Shown: piece by piece, positions 1 through 8,621 of the stretch
How the letters are laid out: every line of letters begins with the position of its first letter
How positions within the stretch are numbered: the first letter of the stretch is position 1
NCBI RefSeq assembly: GCF_003628305.1
Contig: NZ_RBZM01000010.1
Span: 1 to 64,000 of the forward strand
Source: Cohnella endophytica
GTDB taxonomy: Bacteria > Bacillota > Bacilli > Paenibacillales > Paenibacillaceae
Reading direction: 5' to 3'
Length of the DNA: 64,000 bases
The notes under the pieces: model-generated
Databases searched by the model: none
Seen by the model: the letters and a program-made list of their open reading frames with translations, nothing else
Told to the model about the DNA's origin: nothing
Made by a program: the position numbers and the translations under genes

Positions 1-183
1 GACATGCTAGCGCCCATGTGCAACGATCTCCCTTGACTACGCTTGGGAGGACTTAGGGAGCAAGAAGCCCGTGAACGACGGGGCTTGGGCGACATTACGG
101 TTTGAACCGGGGCGAGTCACCCACCTGTGGCTGGGTCAAGCCGAACGGAATGCCAAGGAAAGGCCAAGTGAAGTAAGGTAGCA
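1..183 (+). repeat. Left arm of a 183-bp inverted repeat
   Basis: This stretch is the reverse complement of 6701-6883. By eye there is one mismatch, in the GAGTCACCC / GGATGACTC segment near base 121. The match stops at base 184, but it may extend left of the window because base 1 is still paired. The sequence is rich in short complementary blocks and has no convincing ORF. Its style recalls domain I of a bacterial group II intron, but no reverse transcriptase and no domain V were found, so that reading is weak. The arms enclose a recombinase gene and several orphan genes. Confidence 0.9.
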
Positions 184-436
184 CCCGGAGGGTGTGGATG
201 GGCTGAGATGTGGACGTACGAAGGCTGTGGGGAGCTCATTTCCGATCGCTTTCACCGAGCACGAAGTTCATCCATACCTTGACAGGCTGATTCTGTGGCT
301 CGTACAATGACCTATAAAATTCAAGGGCATGGTTCACCTGGGTTTACTTCTTTTCCGGGTTTGTCCCGCTGGAGACTGTCGGTACTCTTGCTGAGTTTAC
401 CAATAATCGCAGTCTCCTATCGCTTCAACCAAACCG
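184..436. other. Non-coding stretch next to the left repeat arm
   Basis: No supportable gene is seen here; the open frames lack ribosome-binding sites and protein-like composition. The sequence continues the structured, intron-like style of the repeat arm up to about base 330, but this part is absent from the right-hand arm. It may be the rest of the same degenerate RNA element. Confidence 0.35.
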
Positions 437-471
437 AAAGCCGCCTCTCCCACACAGGGCTAGGCGGCTTT
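437..471 (-). terminator. Hairpin after the XRE regulator
   Basis: AAAGCCGCCT and AGGCGGCTTT form a 10-bp stem immediately beyond the stop codon of the minus-strand XRE gene. The T-tract is only moderate (TTTCGGTTT on the minus strand). Confidence 0.6.
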
Positions 472-474
472 CAC

Positions 475-828
475 TTATTTGGGCGCATAGGTTCTGAAAA
501 CCTCCGTCAACACGTTGACCGCCATCTGCACTTCCTTCTCATCTCGGTTCAGCAGCAGGAAGAACGCTTCTTTCAGTACCCTTTCCTTCTCTGTGAGCGG
601 CTTGTCATATTCCCGCACGTATCCGAACAGCTCTCCTATATCAACCTCAAGCGTTTCAGCCACCTTCGCAAGATTTGTAAGCGAAGCGTTACGCTCTCCT
701 CGTTCTAGCCCGCCGATATACGAAAAGTGAAATCCCGCCTTTTCACCCAAATCGTCCTGAGACCATCCACGCGCTTTACGAAGCTCGCGAATCTTTCCGC
801 CAACGAGTTGCAGCACTCGATCCGACAT
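475..828 (-). CDS. XRE-family helix-turn-helix transcriptional regulator
   Basis: A 117-residue DNA-binding protein. The HTH_XRE domain covers roughly residues 8-62, with the usual pattern IRELRKARGWSQ for helix 1, DDLGEKAG for helix 2 and FSYIGGLERGER for the recognition region. The C-terminal 50 residues are helical and probably mediate dimerisation. The ATG at 828 is chosen because GGAG lies 9 bases upstream; the frame stays open to 921 but without a better site. It is divergent from the ankyrin lipoprotein gene, and the 230-bp space between them probably holds both promoters, so it may regulate itself and that neighbour. It lies inside the inverted-repeat island and could control island functions. 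The specific target is unknown. Confidence 0.85.
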   Translation of the reverse strand: MSDRVLQLVGGKIRELRKARGWSQDDLGEKAGFHFSYIGGLERGERNASLTNLAKVAETLEVDIGELFGYVREYDKPLTEKERVLKEAFFLLLNRDEKEVQMAVNVLTEVFRTYAPK

Positions 829-992
829 ATCATCACACTCCATACTTCGAGTGTAGAGAAACGTCGGACAAGGAGTAACATCTATAAAAGTATCTAAATA
901 TACTTTGATACTCAAATACATATGTTTACTGTATAATACTTTACGACATTATTATTCAATGTCGATACGAAAAGACGAGAAGTACAAATAAT

Positions 993-999
993 TGTCGAA
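993..999 (+). promoter_or_regulatory. Possible Spo0A box
   Basis: TGTCGAA matches the known 0A-box consensus exactly and lies about 60 bp before the ankyrin lipoprotein start. A single 7-mer match is weak evidence. Confidence 0.2.
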
Positions 1000-1058
1000 A
1001 TCACTTCCTGCATGTTTTAATGGGCGGGAAAATCAGGACAATCATCGGAGGGATACAG

Positions 1059-2258
1059 TTGAACAACAAACCAAAGAAACAAACCTTACTGCTCGGAGCC
1101 TCATCCATTATTCTCACCGCATCAATCGCGCTGGCTGGTTGTGCATCCAAAGAGGACAACGCACGGGATAATCTGGCGAAGCTCTCGATCTCCTACACGC
1201 CGGATAGCTTCGTACAAGCTGCCGCCAGCAACGACCAAAAGGCGTTACAGCTATTCGTGGATGCAGGGATGACACCTGATACAAAGGACTCTAAAGACGA
1301 AACCGCACTTATGATCGCCGCACAGAAAGGCAACATCGGGGCAATTGACCTCTTGCTTAAAGCCAAGTCCGACGTGAACGCCGTCAACAGCAAAGGAGAA
1401 ACGGCACTAAGTAACGCCGTCGATGCTTCTCAGCTTCAAGCAGTTCAACGGCTTCTGGACAGCGGTGCAGACGCCAATCTGATGGCTGGAAGTACAACCT
1501 TGCTTGCACTCGCCGTTCGTTCCGGAAACGTCGAGATCGTCAAGCTTTTGTTGGATAAAGGTGCCGATTCGAACAAGCAACAAAACGGTAGAACGGTACT
1601 GTTCGAGGCTGTCCAGAAGGGCTTGTCCGATGTGACAAAGATTCTGTTGGATGCCGGAGCCGATCCCAACGCCCAAACACCAGAGGGCGACAACTTATTG
1701 TTCTATACCCTCGACCACGATCAGCCAGAAAACGCAAAACAGCTAATCGAGCATGGTACAGACCTGGCCCTCAAAACCAAGAGCGGGGTTGGACTGCTGA
1801 CTCTCGCCAAAACAAAAGGTTACTCCGACGTAGCTGACGCGCTGATTGCCAAAGGAGTCAAGGATGTCAGCCTACTGACATATACAGTGGAAACGACCAC
1901 GGACGGTATTACGATTCCCAAGTCTGCGGACGACAGTGCCGTTACGCTAGGTGCTCACCAGAATCATCCGAACCCACAGATGACGTTTAATCTCAGCGGG
2001 TCGGCCAAGTCTTTCAAGGCTACATTCGTCAGTGGACGAAAGGATATTGAGTCCGACTATAACGTTAAGTTGACGATTGAAGGTGACGGGAAAAAGCTGT
2101 ACGAGAGCGATTATCTTAGTATCAAAACAGCGGCACAAAACATCGATATTGATGTTAGTGGTATTCAAAAGCTGACGTTCAGTCTGCAAGCAGACAAGCT
2201 CTTTAGCATCGTGGAATCAAAAGGTCTGCTCCAAAATCCTACAATTTACTTACCATAG
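1059..2258 (+). CDS. Ankyrin-repeat lipoprotein
   Basis: A 399-residue exported protein. With the TTG start at 1059 (GGAGGG six bases upstream) it has a lysine-rich N-terminus, a hydrophobic segment and a lipobox LAGC with the lipidated cysteine near residue 28. The ATG at 1020 has no ribosome-binding site. About six ankyrin repeats follow (roughly residues 50-265), recognisable by motifs such as GETALSNAV, GNVEIVKLLLDKGAD and GLSDVTKILLDAGADPN. The last 120 residues are a beta-rich domain of unknown family. Ankyrin repeats mediate protein-protein contact, so a surface-anchored binding or inhibitor role is plausible but unproven. It is divergent from the XRE regulator inside the inverted-repeat island. 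Confidence 0.85.
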   Translation: MNNKPKKQTLLLGASSIILTASIALAGCASKEDNARDNLAKLSISYTPDSFVQAAASNDQKALQLFVDAGMTPDTKDSKDETALMIAAQKGNIGAIDLLLKAKSDVNAVNSKGETALSNAVDASQLQAVQRLLDSGADANLMAGSTTLLALAVRSGNVEIVKLLLDKGADSNKQQNGRTVLFEAVQKGLSDVTKILLDAGADPNAQTPEGDNLLFYTLDHDQPENAKQLIEHGTDLALKTKSGVGLLTLAKTKGYSDVADALIAKGVKDVSLLTYTVETTTDGITIPKSADDSAVTLGAHQNHPNPQMTFNLSGSAKSFKATFVSGRKDIESDYNVKLTIEGDGKKLYESDYLSIKTAAQNIDIDVSGIQKLTFSLQADKLFSIVESKGLLQNPTIYLP

Positions 2259-2366
2259 CTAGAACGCTGACGAGGCATTTCTCTTGGACTCTTGAGTGTG
2301 AAGGGCTGTTATCGCCCCTTCCCGGACTTGAAGACCAACGGAAGTGTCTTTTCGCTATTCAGAAGC

Positions 2367-2672
2367 CTACTCTTCATCCCGATCTTCCAGTGGCCGATTC
2401 TCTCCGATCGCCTTACTGTGCCGGAAAGATACCATCATCTTGGTCAGTTGCAGGTGCAACAATTCTGTCCGAAACTCCTGTTCCTTGTTGTGGACAAGCG
2501 TTAGAACATCCTCAATAGTCAGCAAGTCGATTTTGTCACCATGCAGATATAGTTGCCCCAAGATGCCTGATACGCATTTCTCGCACGTTTCAATCTGCAA
2601 GAACAGTCTTGTTTCTTGCTCTTCAAGCCGGGAATACTCCTCGAATAGCTCCTCTTTCGTCCGCTCCGTCAA
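2367..2672 (-). CDS. Small coiled-coil protein of unknown function
   Basis: A glutamate-rich helical protein of about 101 residues with heptad-like leucines (TKEELFEEYSRLEEQ, FRTELLHLQLTKMM) and one CEKC pair that could bind metal or form a disulfide. No family is recognised. The frame opens at an ATG at 2711, but that codon lies inside a terminator stem. The TTG at 2672, preceded by AGGGAG, is therefore preferred. It lies downstream of the recombinase on the same strand, separated by about 500 bases. Confidence 0.5.
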   Translation of the reverse strand: MTERTKEELFEEYSRLEEQETRLFLQIETCEKCVSGILGQLYLHGDKIDLLTIEDVLTLVHNKEQEFRTELLHLQLTKMMVSFRHSKAIGENRPLEDRDEE

Positions 2673-2694
2673 TACATGCCGCTCCCTCGCCACG

Positions 2695-2739
2695 AAAAAA
2701 ACGTCAGCCATTCCCCAACACTTGGGCGTGGCTGACGTT
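2695..2739 (-). terminator. Rho-independent terminator, minus strand
   Basis: AACGTCAGCCA pairs with TGGCTGACGTT, and on the minus strand the stem is followed by a run of T. It is the natural end for a transcript coming from the recombinase at 3219-4232, which would then have a 3' extension of about 480 bases. Confidence 0.75.
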
Positions 2740-3218
2740 TCGTTCGTTTAGTTGTTCTCCTGCTGCTTCTAGTAAAACATGCCCAAAATTTGGTTGTCAA
2801 TCGCCTGTGGTCGAAGGAACAGAGTGAACAAACAGATGGTTGGCGCGTCATACCACAGGGCAGACTGTCACAATGCGGAGAGTCACGGAGAGCAAACTGG
2901 GAAGCCTGCCGAGCCAGTCCCTTTCACCGCTGTTCTTTGTGCCAACACCTGACGCGATGGTTTTACCGCTGTGGAAGAGAGCGGTCGGTACAAGAGGAAC
3001 AGCGGAAACACTTCAACTGCATCACTCGTCTGGTGGGATGCATTCCTTACAGCAGCCCCACACTGGGATACCTGAAGCATCATCAGCACACGATAGAACA
3101 AAAAGCGTAGAGAAGGCTTCCTAGCTATTCACTTCTGAACCGCGATTATTTTGGTTCTGCAATAGGTTAACAGGGAAGATATTCCGGCGTGTTCGTCTGG
3201 TGCATGAGGCTTGCACGG
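2740..3218. other. Gap of about 480 bp without a recognised gene
   Basis: Open frames exist on both strands, but none has a convincing ribosome-binding site or a recognisable protein. The space lies between the recombinase stop and the terminator at 2695-2739, so it may be a long 3' untranslated region, an attachment site or a small RNA. Nothing specific can be supported. Confidence 0.4.
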
Positions 3219-4232
3219 TTACATGCCGACGAGCGGACTGCTTTGTGCGTGTTGCTCTTGCAGGTCACGGTTGCTTAGCTGGACGTACTTCCGTACCATA
3301 CTCAGGTCGTGGTGGCCGAGAATCCTTTGCAGAGAAAACGGATCGCCGCCATTCTTGACGTACAACGTAGCGAATGTATGCCGGAACGTGTGCGGCGAGA
3401 CGCGAACGCCTGTGATTCCCGCTGCCTCGCCGTGCAAACGAATACGTTCATAGGCTTGGTTGTATGTCAACGTCTTGCCGTTGTTCAGGAGGAACACGGC
3501 AGAACTGCGATTGCGGAACTGCTTTCGGTTCTCTTCGACCAGCGCGTCGAGAATCTCCGCCGTGCGTTTACTCATCGGTACAACCCGCGACTTGCCGTTC
3601 TTGGCGATGCTAGCGCGGACGGTGATCGTTTTACCGCTCAGGCTCAAGTCATCCACAGTCAGGTTAAGCGCCTCGTTGATCCGAAGCCCGGTGTCGAAAA
3701 GAACGGCGAGCAACACATAGTCGCGAAAGCCTGTGTACTCCCTTTGGTTCGGCGCGGCGAGCAGTTGCAGGACTTGCTCCTTCTCGAAACCGCCGATCGT
3801 GTCCTCCGTTACCTTTTGGAGCTTGACGCGAGAAGCGAGGTCGGAATTTAGATATCCTTCGTCGTGGAGAAACCGAAGGAAGCACTTGAGCGTCCGGGTA
3901 CGGATGTTCACTGTGGCTGGGGACAAGCCTTTGGCTGTGCTATGGCTCTGCAACGTCGGGTGTCCGTTGTACAGCGTTTGTTCGGTCAGCATGTGCCCGA
4001 CGTACTGTCGAATGTGGTCGGTGGTCAGTTCTTCCAGCTTGAGCGTCGGGTACTGCTCGGCTAACCAGTGTTGCAAGTAGCGGTAGTGGCTCTTGTGGTC
4101 GTTTAGCGTCCGGGGCTTTAAGCCTTCAGCTTCCTTGGCTCGAAGAAAAGTGCCGAAATAATAATCAAGTGGATGGTGCAAGGTGACCGCAGCGGAAGTC
4201 AACCGTTCGCGTCTCGCTATTACCTTTGACAT
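3219..4232 (-). CDS. Tyrosine recombinase / integrase (XerD-like)
   Basis: A 337-residue site-specific recombinase that cuts and rejoins DNA through a 3'-phosphotyrosine intermediate. The N-terminal SAM-like DNA-binding domain spans about residues 20-125. The catalytic domain follows, with Arg184 (TGLRINEA), a lysine in the beta-hairpin near 211-214, His281-x-x-Arg284 (HTFRHT), His307 (ILGHH) and nucleophile Tyr316 (RKYVQLS). The full catalytic set is intact. The ATG at 4232 is chosen over the ORF start at 4274 because GAGGAG lies 8 bases upstream and the earlier part overlaps a terminator stem. It is the only mobility gene in the inverted-repeat island. Its length fits phage or integrative-element integrases and XerC/D equally. 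Confidence 0.92.
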   Translation of the reverse strand: MSKVIARRERLTSAAVTLHHPLDYYFGTFLRAKEAEGLKPRTLNDHKSHYRYLQHWLAEQYPTLKLEELTTDHIRQYVGHMLTEQTLYNGHPTLQSHSTAKGLSPATVNIRTRTLKCFLRFLHDEGYLNSDLASRVKLQKVTEDTIGGFEKEQVLQLLAAPNQREYTGFRDYVLLAVLFDTGLRINEALNLTVDDLSLSGKTITVRASIAKNGKSRVVPMSKRTAEILDALVEENRKQFRNRSSAVFLLNNGKTLTYNQAYERIRLHGEAAGITGVRVSPHTFRHTFATLYVKNGGDPFSLQRILGHHDLSMVRKYVQLSNRDLQEQHAQSSPLVGM

Positions 4233-4259
4233 ATGAATCGCTCCTCTAGGAATGAGTGC

Positions 4260-4286
4260 AAAAAAGCCGCCCAAAATCGGCGGCTT
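4260..4286 (-). terminator. Terminator after the 323-residue unknown gene
   Basis: AAGCCGCC and GGCGGCTT form an 8-bp stem with a run of six T on the minus strand. It lies about 100 bases past the stop of the gene at 4388-5359 and upstream of the recombinase start, so it separates the two transcripts. Confidence 0.75.
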
Positions 4287-4387
4287 AGTTAAATTATAAA
4301 ATTGGGAAGCTCAAGCAAACAATAAAGTGATTCTTTTCATAGATGAATGAGCCTTGAAAAAACCAAATTTGTGAGCCTCAAAAGAAT

Positions 4388-5359
4388 TCATCGAATGGCA
4401 TTGACTACTTTATTTTTCCAATTTCCTCGGTGAGTGATTCTAACAAAGTTTCTATTATTGCTGTTCAACAGCTCTGTCCTGCTTAATTTGCTCAACTGTT
4501 TCCAGTTCTCAAATAAAATATAAATCGCATTTCCATATCGGACATTTTCCAAAAGAACTAAGTTCTCTTTTAGCATAGCACCAATATATTGACTAAATTT
4601 GCTTTCACCAACGATGTACTGAATGGGATTTAGGGCTTCGAAGAAGTTAACCCTATCGGCAATAATTTCTTGAATTTCTTTAGTAGGATTTCTGAATTTC
4701 GAGATTAAGTATGCAACGTTGTGTTCAATATTTTTTTCACCAGGGGGAAAAATCTCCCAGTTTACATAAAGTGTATTTATATAATCGTCGTTGGTTGCGT
4801 CCGCTTCAAAAATATTACACACACCAGTATTTTCTTGTAAAAGGTTGCAGTGAAAAAGCAAATCTTCCTCGTAAGTCGAACTTTGTTTGTCAATATAATG
4901 ATCCAAACTAAACTTGATTGTGACAGAAGACTCATCGTTTTCTAGTACTTCGACTAGTATATGTATTTCTCGGGGCAACCAATGCGTTCGCTGAAATACA
5001 GGTCGAGTCCATGACATATCATGGGAACCTTTACTCCAGTCCCCGAAGTTTGGTGCTTCAACTGAATAGGATTTATCAACTTTTGGAAGATCACGACGAA
5101 TGATAGTTCTTCCATTAACGTTATAGTTGGAATACCTACCAGTAGACTGCCTCGGAAGAATGGGCGATAAAATATCTATTTCACTGTTTGATATAGATAT
5201 ACCGATATGACTGTACACATTGTCTTTAATATCGGTTAGCAGGATTTTCTTGACACTACCTACAATTTGGAGGTCTGACTTAAGCTCTTTTGACTTTACC
5301 AAAATACTATCAGGTATTTTTAGAAAGTTCTTCTTCCATGGTAGCTTAATGATAACCAC
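4388..5359 (-). CDS. Unknown 323-residue protein
   Basis: An AT-rich orphan gene inside the island, with no recognised domain. The protein appears soluble, mixed alpha/beta, without a signal peptide or membrane segment. The C-terminal third is helical (FFEALNPIQYIVGESKFSQYIGAMLKE). The frame starts with GTG at 5359 after AAAGGAC, with poor spacing, so the start is uncertain. It has its own terminator at 4260-4286. Its base composition is far lower in GC than the recombinase next to it, suggesting a different origin. Cargo of the mobile region, possibly defence-related, is an inference from position only. Confidence 0.65.
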   Translation of the reverse strand: MVIIKLPWKKNFLKIPDSILVKSKELKSDLQIVGSVKKILLTDIKDNVYSHIGISISNSEIDILSPILPRQSTGRYSNYNVNGRTIIRRDLPKVDKSYSVEAPNFGDWSKGSHDMSWTRPVFQRTHWLPREIHILVEVLENDESSVTIKFSLDHYIDKQSSTYEEDLLFHCNLLQENTGVCNIFEADATNDDYINTLYVNWEIFPPGEKNIEHNVAYLISKFRNPTKEIQEIIADRVNFFEALNPIQYIVGESKFSQYIGAMLKENLVLLENVRYGNAIYILFENWKQLSKLSRTELLNSNNRNFVRITHRGNWKNKVVNAIR

Positions 5360-5430
5360 GTCCTTTGGACTATATTGTATAGTATTATAGTATCAAATTG
5401 ATGGAATATTTACAATTTTATGTCGTCTAA

Positions 5431-5461
5431 AAGAAAACCCACCACAATAAATATTGGTGGG
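5431..5461 (-). terminator. Terminator after the DUF2188 gene
   Basis: CCCACCA pairs with TGGTGGG, followed on the minus strand by TTTTCTTTT. It starts 11 bases beyond the stop codon of the small gene at 5472. Confidence 0.75.
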
Positions 5462-5471
5462 CGTAGTTAGT

Positions 5472-5690
5472 TTAACCTCTTGGTGGATAAGGATCATTTC
5501 CATGACTGTCACGGGACTGAATCCTTCCGTCCCTGCCATGGATAAATAGCTCTGTTCCTTGATTTCGTGAAATCTGGCGAGCCGTATCAGTGGCCTCTCT
5601 TTTTGTCTCTGTGATTCGAGTCACTTTGTCATTCCCGGCCCCTCTAACTGCCCACTTATCACCGTGGGGTACAACGTGCTGGTTTGGCAT
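5472..5690 (-). CDS. DUF2188-family small protein
   Basis: A 72-residue protein with the DUF2188 pattern: HVVPHGDKWAVRGAG, then a helix (TKREATDTARQISRNQG), then ELFIHGRDGRIQSRDSHGNDPYPP. These compact proteins of unknown function are common in mobile and accessory DNA. The ATG at 5690 is chosen because GGGGGT precedes it by about 7 bases and homology-like sequence begins there; the frame is open to 5792. It stands alone with its own terminator. Confidence 0.85.
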   Translation of the reverse strand: MPNQHVVPHGDKWAVRGAGNDKVTRITETKREATDTARQISRNQGTELFIHGRDGRIQSRDSHGNDPYPPRG

Positions 5691-5814
5691 AATATCCACC
5701 CCCAATATTTGGCCCAAGATCGAACCTAAATAAAAAAATTTTATGGAAATTTGTGGGGTGTTGTCCGATATATGATTTAGAGAGCAGTGCAAACAAGATA
5801 CGGGGGGATAAACT

Positions 5815-6699
5815 ATGAATATTAAAGATCTATTACCTTATATATCTACACTTGTAGTGATTATAGGGTGGTTTTTCGCTTATTTCTCAAATAAGCGTGC
5901 TAAAAGGTACGAGATGTTTCTTACCAAGACAGAGATAAATCTAAAAGAGATATCTGGACCAATGATCAATCAAATGAACATAATTTTAAGAGATCAAGAT
6001 AAGGCAAGTCGATTTTTGAAGTTGCAGAGCTTGATCGATAATTTGGGTGGAGTCAAGTCACCTCTTTTCTTAGAATCTAGCCCAGAAATCATTTATCGAT
6101 ATAATCGACTGGAGCAATATTTCTATCAATATCAGACAGAACCTAACGAGACGAACTATGAACAGTTATGGACGGCATTTGGTCAATTTTATGAAAGAGT
6201 TTTGAGGAAGTTGGAAGAGTGTCATAGAGTTGTATTCAAAAGCTTTGATTGGAATTATAGGATGGAGCGAAAGAATCCATTCTTCAGGCTGTTATTTGAG
6301 TCCTTTAGAATCTCGTACGAGTTCATTACAGGAATAACTCAATTCTCGTTACTTGTTTGTGTGTTAACACTAATTGAGTTTGTAGCCCACCTAGTAGAAA
6401 GAACCGCTACGCAAGTATTATTAGTTAAGTATGCACCACTTATTTTCCCTCTCACAGCTATGATTATTATCTTTTGGCTATGTTTCTACGGTTTGAATCA
6501 TGCCATATTTAACTACAAAAAGGATTGGGTTAGGCCAAAAAAACCAGCAGAAGGTTTTGGTTCTTATACCGTTGATAGAATCAAGAAAAAGTATCCTTAC
6601 CCGACCTATGATGATGCCCATAATAATCAAGACACACAACCTGCAATCGATATTCAACAACCTGCAAACAGCGATCAAGATGAGGTCAAAGTGAGTTAG
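5815..6699 (+). CDS. Unknown membrane protein with three predicted transmembrane segments
   Basis: A 294-residue protein. One hydrophobic segment lies near the N-terminus (residues about 8-26), followed by a helical cytoplasmic region of about 130 residues, then two adjacent membrane segments around residues 176-195 and 206-230, and a hydrophilic tail rich in Asn, Gln and Asp. A strong GGGGGG ribosome-binding site precedes the ATG. No family is recognised. It is the last gene before the right arm of the inverted repeat, with the stop only 2 bases from it, which suggests the repeat arm inserted or recombined just after the gene. The AT-rich composition matches 4388-5359. Confidence 0.7.
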   Translation: MNIKDLLPYISTLVVIIGWFFAYFSNKRAKRYEMFLTKTEINLKEISGPMINQMNIILRDQDKASRFLKLQSLIDNLGGVKSPLFLESSPEIIYRYNRLEQYFYQYQTEPNETNYEQLWTAFGQFYERVLRKLEECHRVVFKSFDWNYRMERKNPFFRLLFESFRISYEFITGITQFSLLVCVLTLIEFVAHLVERTATQVLLVKYAPLIFPLTAMIIIFWLCFYGLNHAIFNYKKDWVRPKKPAEGFGSYTVDRIKKKYPYPTYDDAHNNQDTQPAIDIQQPANSDQDEVKVS

Positions 6700-6700
6700 T

Positions 6701-6883
6701 TGCTACCTTACTTCACTTGGCCTTTCCTTGGCATTCCGTTCGGCTTGACCCAGCCACAGGTGGATGACTCGCCCCGGTTCAAACCGTAATGTCGCCCAAG
6801 CCCCGTCGTTCACGGGCTTCTTGCTCCCTAAGTCCTCCCAAGCGTAGTCAAGGGAGATCGTTGCACATGGGCGCTAGCATGTC
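6701..6883 (-). repeat. Right arm of the 183-bp inverted repeat
   Basis: Reverse complement of 1-183 with one mismatch. It starts right after the stop codon of the preceding membrane-protein gene. Recombination between the two arms would invert the intervening 6.5 kb. Confidence 0.9.
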
Positions 6884-6952
6884 CTCCGAGGCATTCCCAC
6901 GGCGCTGATCGGAACCCCTACTTCTTGATGCTGGAACCCTCCGAACATATAG

Positions 6953-7137
6953 GTTCGTGGGGGAGTAAGAAGCTGGAGTGATTGGATTTCATTTAGCGAC
7001 AATCCAATAGCGACCGGAAACGAAGAGAACTGAAAAGACAAATAACAGTACTTTCTCGATGAATACATCGCCATGCGGACTGTACGAACCGGCGATGTAT
7101 TTTTATGCTGCCTCTGAGTCAACAGGGAGCCAACACT
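6953..7137 (+). repeat. Dispersed hairpin-tail element, copy 1, with a protein C-terminus remnant
   Basis: Three parts are seen. A short in-frame coding remnant (6953-7033) reads SWSDWISFSDNPIATG and ends at TGA. Then a conserved ATAACAGTA and a terminator hairpin follow, AATACATCGCC (7062-7072) with GGCGATGTATT (7091-7101) and a T-run. Then ATGC and the tail GTCAACAGGGAGCCAACA (7118-7135). A second tail copy, AATCAACACGAAGTCAACA, lies at 7295-7313 with AAGTCAACATC 30 bp before it. The same layout recurs near 25.0 and 38.4 kb. Confidence 0.7.
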
Positions 7138-7612
7138 TGTTCGCTGTAGGTATTTTCAGCACATTGACGAACCGAGGTTACGCACGAAACTCTATTTTAA
7201 GGCTCGGTCCCTTGAGACAGCTTAATGGGCGTTACTCTACAACTTGCTCAGCTCGATCGCATTAAAGTCAACATCTTAAGTGTGAATGAGTTCGAATCAA
7301 CACGAAGTCAACAAGTATGGAGTTCATATTAGGGTAGTTGAAGATCTCAATTGCGGAGAGCCGTTTCACAAATGACGCAAATAAACGATGTTAGTGAATG
7401 AGGATAAATTCGGTTGAAGAATATACGTAACAATAGGCCTTATAATTTACTTACATGGGTTTGTTAGAATAAATTACCGTGAAGAGTTTTGGATAATGCA
7501 AAAACATTGCCTATCAAAATAATAGTATTTACTTTATTATAGACGAGAGAGTGGCTTTATCTTTGATAATATAAGATTATTCATTAGTTGATTGATGTAG
7601 GGAGGCATGACA
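7138..7612. other. AT-rich intergenic region with a second repeat tail
   Basis: No gene is supported. The stretch holds the second tail of the hairpin-tail element (7265-7313) and the promoter region of the cluster that starts at 7613. AT-richness rises sharply from about 7400. Confidence 0.5.
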
Positions 7613-8599
7613 ATGAGAAGTTTTGCTATCTGGTACTCAACGAATGACAATATAACATTGTTAGAAAAGAAAGCAACAATACATATAAACTTATGGGATA
7701 AACCACATGAAGATAATGATGAATACTGTTTTGATTTTGGTGTGTTGGTAGAAGATTTAAAAGATATTAAAAGTATCTTTTTATATGCACCATTTGAAGT
7801 AAATAAGAATCAGATCAAGGATTTGGGAGGGGTAATTTCTAAGAATCGCTTAGTCAATGCAATTTTTAATGAAAATTTTACGACAACAGATGGGGAGCCG
7901 AAGAGGTTGGTGGTTAACGGTTCCGGTGGGAAGCCACCTTTTGTTATATATGCTTTGGAAATAGAGAATCAAGTAAAACTTACAAGGTTTAAGAGAAATG
8001 GAACTACTCCAGGAACTATAATCGAAATTAAAGTTGAGAATATAGACATAAACGACATCTCTAGATATTACTTCAGAATTCGTTTGGAGGCTTCAAAAAG
8101 AGGAATTAGCTTCATAAACGACGAAATAGAAGGAGTAAGCTTCTTAAATAATCAGTTTACAAATACTGAAATAATTGATTTTAGATTGAATGATGTTCGA
8201 AGTTATAGTGAAGAACTTAAAGAACAATTTAGCAAAGGAAAAAAGTTTCAAATACTAGCCATACATTATTTAATATTAAGAAATGCAAATGACTCAATTA
8301 TTCATTATGGCAAGGAAATTAATAGTAGGATATTAGAAAATAATCTTTGGGAAAGTTACATTGATGGGGCTGACTACACTATTATTGCATATCACATCAA
8401 GAGTAAAGCAAAGGTAACCTTTAATCCTTCAAAAAACGAGGAAGAATACGTCTATGTAGAAGACTTTTCCGACCTATCTAGGTTTCAATCAAAAAAGGAT
8501 ACCAGGGCGCTTATTACAAAGTATATACTAGGTATTATAGGATTAGGCGCATTAGGAGGAGTAATAGGAAACTTGATATCTAAAAAAATGGGTTTATAA
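7613..8599 (+). CDS. Unknown tail-anchored protein, first gene of an accessory cluster
   Basis: A 328-residue protein of unknown family. Most of it is soluble mixed alpha/beta. The only hydrophobic stretch is at the very C-terminus (about residues 298-320, YILGIIGLGALGGVIGN), followed by KKMGL, which is the layout of a tail-anchored membrane protein. The ATG at 7613 is preferred over 7607 because GGGAGG is 8 bases upstream of it. It is 22 bases before the GNAT gene and presumably cotranscribed. Very low GC suggests transfer. A membrane-tethered sensor or effector role is a guess. Confidence 0.65.
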   Translation: MRSFAIWYSTNDNITLLEKKATIHINLWDKPHEDNDEYCFDFGVLVEDLKDIKSIFLYAPFEVNKNQIKDLGGVISKNRLVNAIFNENFTTTDGEPKRLVVNGSGGKPPFVIYALEIENQVKLTRFKRNGTTPGTIIEIKVENIDINDISRYYFRIRLEASKRGISFINDEIEGVSFLNNQFTNTEIIDFRLNDVRSYSEELKEQFSKGKKFQILAIHYLILRNANDSIIHYGKEINSRILENNLWESYIDGADYTIIAYHIKSKAKVTFNPSKNEEEYVYVEDFSDLSRFQSKKDTRALITKYILGIIGLGALGGVIGNLISKKMGL

Positions 8600-8621
8600 A
8601 TAAAAATAAGGAGTACAAATT

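Noticed and set aside
2790..3124. Plus-strand ORFs in the gap beside the recombinase
   Set aside because: No ribosome-binding site, composition not protein-like, and two frames overlap each other; no family is suggested.
3309..3851. Plus-strand ORF of 180 codons inside the recombinase gene
   Set aside because: The opposite strand encodes an intact tyrosine recombinase with all catalytic residues.
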